Of a stretch of DNA of 35,852 nucleotides, positions 31,941 to 35,852 are shown in pieces. The stretch is from Anaerolineae bacterium (lineage in GTDB: Bacteria > Chloroflexota > Anaerolineae > B4-G1 > SLSP01). The notes under the pieces were generated by a model. That model was not told where the DNA came from. It ran no database searches and saw only the letters and a list, made by a program, of their open reading frames with translations. How positions within the stretch are numbered: position 1 is the first letter of the stretch; each line of letters starts with the position of its first letter. The stretch covers positions 1-35,852 of the forward strand of contig JALOOJ010000094.1 in NCBI GenBank assembly GCA_025454475.1, given 5' to 3'. The translations under genes were made by a program, and so were the position numbers.

Positions 31941-31979
31941 ATGGTTAGCGCCGCCGCACAACAGAGACAAGGAGCTGTT

Positions 31980-32915
31980 ATGACCGTACGCACCGCCAGC
32001 CTGTTCTTGCTCAAGGGCGTGGCCTTCGTCGCTCTGCTCTGCATTCCGCTCAGCGGATGGACCGTTCTGGCAGCCCCACTGGAGCAAGCTGACGGTCTGG
32101 AGGCGATCCTCGACGTCGCACCTACACCGACCGTCAGCCACATAGTCTTCCTCCCTCTGATCGAGAGGCATACCTGGGTCCCAATGTCCATCCGAAACGG
32201 CGGATTCGAGGAAGCCTGGGAGACGGAGTCATCACACCAAGCGCTGAAGGTGAACACGGACGAGGGATCTGTCACAACAGTCGCCATCGACAACATCCTC
32301 ACACCACCGGGGTGGCTCACCTGGTTCCGCGAAGGAGCAGCATATGAGGAACTTGGCCAAGACGGAGGACTTGAGGTTATCTCCTGGCGTCAGCCCGAGG
32401 TAAAAAGCGTGAATCACCATAACCCGGATCGTATGAACAGCGGTTTGCGGGGGCAGCTGCTATTCACGGTCTGGAGAGTCCACGATGCCGGCTTCCTCCA
32501 GCACGTCGACGTGTCGCCTGGCCAACCGGTCCGCCTGAGCGGATGGGCCCACGCGTGGTCCAACAACGAGGGCGCACCAACGCCGGACAACCCTGATGAT
32601 CCCTACTGGAGCGAGGGCAGCCAAGTGGGCTTCAACCACTTCTCCGCGCTTGAGGGCGCAGAGGGTCTGGATGGCGGCGACCAGAACTTCACTTTCATGC
32701 TCGGGATCGATCCGACGGGCGGCAACAACCCCTTTGCGGACACCGTGGTCTGGGGATCAGGTATGCACGTCTACAATGGTTTCAGGGAGGTGCCCGCCGT
32801 CACAGCCACAGCGCAAGGCACATCCATCACGATCTTCCTACGCTCGCGGACGCTCTGGCGGTACAAGCACAACGATGCGTACTGGGACGACATTACACTG
32901 CAGGTAGCGCAGTAA
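31980..32915 (+). CDS. secreted beta-sandwich (carbohydrate-binding-like) protein
   Basis: The product has 311 residues. The signal peptide covers about residues 1-31 (hydrophobic core, end near VLAAP), followed by a short linker with VFLPLIER, seen after signal peptides in other Chloroflexota exported proteins. The main part (about 65-311) begins IRNGGFEEAWE and ends NDAYWDDITLQV, the start and finish expected of a jelly-roll carbohydrate-binding domain in which the last strand carries a WDDI motif. Aromatic and Trp-rich strands (RLSGWAHAWSNN, WGSGMHVYNGF) could bind sugar. There is no catalytic signature. The start is chosen from AAGGAG five bases upstream. It precedes a DUF4038 glycosidase on the same strand, so both may serve glycan use; this is inference. 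Confidence 0.65.
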   Translation: MTVRTASLFLLKGVAFVALLCIPLSGWTVLAAPLEQADGLEAILDVAPTPTVSHIVFLPLIERHTWVPMSIRNGGFEEAWETESSHQALKVNTDEGSVTTVAIDNILTPPGWLTWFREGAAYEELGQDGGLEVISWRQPEVKSVNHHNPDRMNSGLRGQLLFTVWRVHDAGFLQHVDVSPGQPVRLSGWAHAWSNNEGAPTPDNPDDPYWSEGSQVGFNHFSALEGAEGLDGGDQNFTFMLGIDPTGGNNPFADTVVWGSGMHVYNGFREVPAVTATAQGTSITIFLRSRTLWRYKHNDAYWDDITLQVAQ

Positions 32916-32963
32916 CCTCGGACAGCGCCCTCCACTCAGCGCTGAATCTGGCACAGCCGCAAC

Positions 32964-33001
32964 CAAGGCTCCGGGGACTGCGCGCAGTCCCCGGAGCCTT
33001 G
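32964..33001. repeat. 38-bp perfect palindrome, REP-like family copy C
   Basis: Perfectly self-complementary over 38 bp with the CCGGGGAC/GTCCCCGG core shared with copies at 17-54 and 20615-20660; the flanking arm bases differ among copies. It may also end transcripts from the secreted-protein gene. It occupies the place of a -35 box for the next promoter. Confidence 0.75.
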
Positions 33002-33006
33002 CCTTG

Positions 33007-33015
33007 TGCTATACT
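33007..33015 (+). promoter_or_regulatory. extended -10 promoter element
   Basis: TG-C-TATACT is an extended -10 box 28 bases before the ATG at 33043. No normal -35 exists, since the palindrome ends six bases upstream. Confidence 0.45.
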
Positions 33016-33042
33016 GCCCGTGCTGAGTCCAGGGAGGTGTCA

Positions 33043-35004
33043 ATGGCTTACCAGCTCGCAGGCATGCAATACGTCACCACGGAATGGTCCTATGTCTCCA
33101 ACGTCATCTACAACGATCCGTTCAACGACGTTGAGCTCGATGTTCTGCTGACCCACAGTGACGGTGAGGTGTGGCGTGTCCCAGCGTATTGGGCGGGAGG
33201 CCAGACGTGGGTGGTCCGCTTCGCCCCCCCAAGACCCGGCGTCTACAGCGTAACCACCCGTTGCTCCGATGACACCAATGCAGCGTTGTCCGGTCAGACA
33301 GCCACACTGCCGGCCACTCCCTATGTAGGCGACGATCGGCTACTTCAGCACGGGCCCCTACGCGTGCGCCAGGGAAGCCGGCTTCTGGAATTCGCTGACG
33401 GAACCCCGTTCTACTGGTTGGGCGACACCTGGTGGATGGGATTCTGCCGTCGCCTCTCTTGGCCCGGCGACTTCCAGAGGCTCGTCGCGGATCGGGTGGC
33501 GAAGGGATTCACACTGATACAGATCGTCGCTGGTCTCTATCCCGACATGCCGGCGCTCGACCCGCGCGGCGCGAATGAGGCGGGCCTTCCTTGGGAAGAA
33601 GGGTTCGCCCGGATTCGCCCACCGTACTTCGACATGGCCGACCTGCGCCTTCAGTGGCTCGTGCGCAGCGGCCTGGTGCCGTGTGTTGTCGGCTGCTGGG
33701 GTTACTATCTGCCCTTGATGGGCATCGACCGGATCAGGGCTCACTGGCGCTATCTCATCGCTCGCTGGGGAAGCTATCCCGTCATCTGGTGTCTCGCCGG
33801 CGAGGGCGCGATGCCCTATTATCTATCCCCGAACCCCGACAAGGACCGTCAGTCACAGATCGAGGGATGGACGGAAGTCGCGAGCTATGTGCGTGCCACC
33901 GATCCCTACCACCGCCCCATAACGATCCATCCAACGCAGATAGGGCGCGACCAGGTCACGGACGATAACGTGCTGGACTTCGATATGCTTCAGACCGGCC
34001 ACGGCGGGTACGGCAGCGTCCCGAATACGGTCGCAAAGGTGATTACTGAGCGCGACCGACAGCCGGCGATGCCCGTGGTCGTCGGGGAAGTGAACTACGA
34101 AGGCATCCTCCACGGTACGCAAGCCGAGACGCAGCGACTCACGTATTGGTCTGCGGTACTCTCAGGCGCTGCAGGCTTCACGTACGGCGCCAACGGCCTA
34201 TGGCAGGTCAACAGGCGCGAGGAACCTTACGGCACCTCCCCCCACGGTGCAAGCTGGGGAGATATGCCATGGGATGAAGCAGTAGAGCTCGAGGGTAGTC
34301 GTCAGCTCGGCCTCGCCAAGAGCCTGCTCACGGAGTACGACTGGTGGCGGTTCGAGCCGCACCCCGAGTGGGTGGAGCCCGCAGGCTCAGCCGAGAACGT
34401 CGCAGCCCCGTTCGCCGCGGGGATACCGCGAAAGGTGCGTGTCATCTACCTTTACCAACCCCTGATGCCCTGGACTCACGCCAAGGTCTGCGTGCGCGGC
34501 CTGGAACGAGATCTGAGCTATCGTGCTTTCTACTGGAACCCTCGAAACGGCGTGCGCCGCGATATTGGCGTCGTCGATTCGGACGATGCAGGTGCGTGGC
34601 CGATCCCCATCCAGCCGACAATGAGCGACTGGGTGCTCGTCCTTGAGGCACTGGAATATGGTGATCAGACCCGGCCAGTTGGCCGAGTCGACGAGATCAC
34701 CGTGAGACCCGTTCCTGTCGACATGGGCCCCATCGTGCAAGAGGTAGCGAGGCGTCTATCTGACCTGATCCATGCGCAGGGGGCCGAGATGGTGGTTCCT
34801 ACGCACTGGCCCCAGGCGCTGGGCCATCGACCGTGGATCGAGGAGGCATGGACCATGCACATCAGCAAGGCCATCAGGGACGGCGGACCCGCACCCAGAG
34901 TTCAGGTGGGTGCCGCTCCAGTGGCCGGAGGCAAGATCTGTTTCTGGGTGCGCTGTGCCGGCAACACGTACAGCTTCGAGCTGCCGGCCGCCCTTATGAC
35001 CTAG
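33043..35004 (+). CDS. DUF5060/DUF4038 glycoside hydrolase-like protein
   Basis: The product has 653 residues from ATG 33043, with GGGAGG upstream. The N-terminal beta domain (about 8-92, DUF5060-like: NDPFNDVELDVLLTHSDG, PGVYSV) precedes a DUF4038-type TIM barrel (about 105-450) with FYWLGDTWW (123-131). Two candidate catalytic glutamates lie at strand ends: Glu254 in VIWCLAGEG (248-256) and Glu349 in PVVVGEVNYEG (344-354), about 95 residues apart as in retaining clan-A-type enzymes. DUF4038 proteins include GH140 apiosidases acting on pectin RG-II, but substrates vary. There is no signal peptide. The last 150 residues form an additional domain that I do not recognise. It converges on the DUF4349 gene. 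Confidence 0.82.
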   Translation: MAYQLAGMQYVTTEWSYVSNVIYNDPFNDVELDVLLTHSDGEVWRVPAYWAGGQTWVVRFAPPRPGVYSVTTRCSDDTNAALSGQTATLPATPYVGDDRLLQHGPLRVRQGSRLLEFADGTPFYWLGDTWWMGFCRRLSWPGDFQRLVADRVAKGFTLIQIVAGLYPDMPALDPRGANEAGLPWEEGFARIRPPYFDMADLRLQWLVRSGLVPCVVGCWGYYLPLMGIDRIRAHWRYLIARWGSYPVIWCLAGEGAMPYYLSPNPDKDRQSQIEGWTEVASYVRATDPYHRPITIHPTQIGRDQVTDDNVLDFDMLQTGHGGYGSVPNTVAKVITERDRQPAMPVVVGEVNYEGILHGTQAETQRLTYWSAVLSGAAGFTYGANGLWQVNRREEPYGTSPHGASWGDMPWDEAVELEGSRQLGLAKSLLTEYDWWRFEPHPEWVEPAGSAENVAAPFAAGIPRKVRVIYLYQPLMPWTHAKVCVRGLERDLSYRAFYWNPRNGVRRDIGVVDSDDAGAWPIPIQPTMSDWVLVLEALEYGDQTRPVGRVDEITVRPVPVDMGPIVQEVARRLSDLIHAQGAEMVVPTHWPQALGHRPWIEEAWTMHISKAIRDGGPAPRVQVGAAPVAGGKICFWVRCAGNTYSFELPAALMT

Positions 35005-35089
35005 AGCACACCGGAGCCGGCACCCACCGGATCGTGGGAAGGCGCCGACCCCGGCGATCGGAATCGCTGCTTGGAACAGACCACCGGGC

Positions 35090-35852
35090 TTAGGCTTCGC
35101 CGCCCTCCGTGGGCTGTTGTACCGCCAGCTTCTGCTTCTTCCGCTTGCCGCGCCCGAACACAAGGCGGAGCAGCCGGACCAGGCCATAGATCACGAGCCC
35201 GATGAAGCCCATCACGGGTACCATCACGATGATGATCCAGATTAACGCGTCGACCAGGAATCGGAGAACGCCGACTAGCGCCTCCACTGCACGCTTCGCC
35301 GTACCCTGGGGCCGCCACCCGGCAATCTCCACAGGCCGCGAAAGCTCGTCCGGCACAAGGGACACGGTGATCGTGGCCATGGCCGACTGGCGCTCCAGGT
35401 AGCGCATGCGTCCCTTGGTCTCTTCGATCTGGATCTGCGTCGCGCTCAGCTCGGAGTAGATCGCCAGCACCGCTTCAGTGTCCTCCGCCTCCTCCATCAG
35501 CTCCTCGAGGCGCGCCTCCTTGACCTCGAGTGCCTTAAGGCGCGACTCCAGATCCACATACTCCTGGGTCACGTCTTGGCTGCTAATAGAGTCCTGAGTG
35601 ATCTCCATAGCCAACGCCCGTAGGGCATCCATCGCCGACTGAAAGGCTTCCGCCGGTACACGAAGTGTCAGGTCGATACGCCGCAGGCCGCCTGCATAGG
35701 AGTAGCTGTTGGCCCCCGACACGTACCCGCCGGCGTTCTCGGCGATCGCCACTACGGCGTCCTGACCCACCTCGGTGTCAGTGAGAACCAGGATCAGGTT
35801 CCCGTTGTAGATGACCATACGCGGGACATCGTCGGACAGCACGTCGTCAGCA
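35090..35852 (-). CDS. DUF4349 membrane protein, N-terminus beyond the window
   Basis: The visible part has the DUF4349 pattern: RMVIYNGNLILVLTD, an ENAGGYV turn, RIDLTLRVPAEAF, then a long coiled coil starting near VTQEYVDLESRLKALE and running through RMRYLERQSAM, followed by ITVSLVPD. A C-terminal membrane helix (WIIIVMVPVMGFIGLVIYGLV) and a basic tail end the protein. Members are usually lipoproteins or signal-anchored proteins, and their signal would lie past 35852; the frame is still open at the edge. The function of the family is unknown. The 85-base gap to the DUF4038 gene shows only minor inverted stretches. Confidence 0.85.
   Translation of the reverse strand, partial: ADDVLSDDVPRMVIYNGNLILVLTDTEVGQDAVVAIAENAGGYVSGANSYSYAGGLRRIDLTLRVPAEAFQSAMDALRALAMEITQDSISSQDVTQEYVDLESRLKALEVKEARLEELMEEAEDTEAVLAIYSELSATQIQIEETKGRMRYLERQSAMATITVSLVPDELSRPVEIAGWRPQGTAKRAVEALVGVLRFLVDALIWIIIVMVPVMGFIGLVIYGLVRLLRLVFGRGKRKKQKLAVQQPTEGGEA

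Larger units (their letters stand above)
31663..31979. other. 317-base intergenic region between divergent genes
   Basis: It holds two opposite promoters (31714-31741 minus, 31912-31940 plus). The stretch 31742-31911 is GC-rich with several imperfect inverted stretches but no gene, RNA or repeat that I recognise. A 70-codon open frame there has no ribosome-binding site and odd composition, and I do not call it. Confidence 0.5.

Noticed and set aside
1-35852. CRISPR arrays, tRNA or rRNA genes, integrase or transposase genes
   Set aside because: I looked for regular spacer repeats, tRNA T-loop patterns in intergenic DNA and mobile-element proteins and found none.

Overview
The window is a GC-rich bacterial chromosome segment. 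Its gene content suggests a Chloroflexota (Anaerolineae-like) genome: expanded URO-D-type methyltransferases, GH127 and DUF4038 glycosidases, a CTC-type L25, an EF-G-like GTPase, and a secreted protein with a 'VFLPL' stretch after the signal peptide. This placement is inference; there is no rRNA or tRNA to confirm it.

Layout. (1) 1-1888, plus strand: a perfect 38-bp palindrome, two small membrane proteins and a DUF218/YdcF-like protein. (2) 1936-10352, plus strand: a carbohydrate/C1 gene run. It holds two URO-D methyltransferase-like proteins flanking a VOC protein, a glycosidase-like TIM-barrel protein, a Tat-exported L,D-transpeptidase, a GH127 beta-L-arabinofuranosidase-like enzyme and a uronate-isomerase-like amidohydrolase. 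(3) 10495-19335, minus strand: the most unusual part. Two tandem, diverged copies of a two-gene module are present. Each module has a giant protein (L1, L2) resembling PglX/Eco57I-type adenine methyltransferases but ending soon after the catalytic motif, followed by a smaller protein (S1, S2) with an apparent beta-barrel plus winged-helix layout. A good promoter lies before L2. L1 keeps NPPW, while L2 has SPPA and is probably catalytically dead. (4) 19390-26422, minus strand: a branched-chain-amino-acid-type ABC operon (binding protein, livH, livM, livG, livF) followed by a second binding-protein gene broken by a frameshift. (5) 26365-31741: a divergent promoter region, a small membrane protein, ribosomal protein L25, an EF-G-like factor, HemW and a GIY-YIG protein. 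(6) 31912-35852: a secreted jelly-roll-like protein, a DUF5060/DUF4038 glycoside hydrolase and the C-terminal part of a DUF4349 membrane protein running off the window.

How it fits together. Regions 2, 4 and 6 point to a heterotrophic, plant-polymer or glycoside-scavenging lifestyle: arabinose and uronate side-chain removal, solute uptake, possibly methyl-group removal. Region 5 is housekeeping translation and heme chaperoning. Region 3 looks like an accessory DNA-modification or defence-like cassette without a recognisable helicase or active nuclease. Two short repeat families run through the window: CCGGGGAC/GTCCCCGG palindromes in three intergenic positions, and a 22-nt hairpin-forming micro-repeat in three places, two of which coincide with disrupted reading-frame ends.
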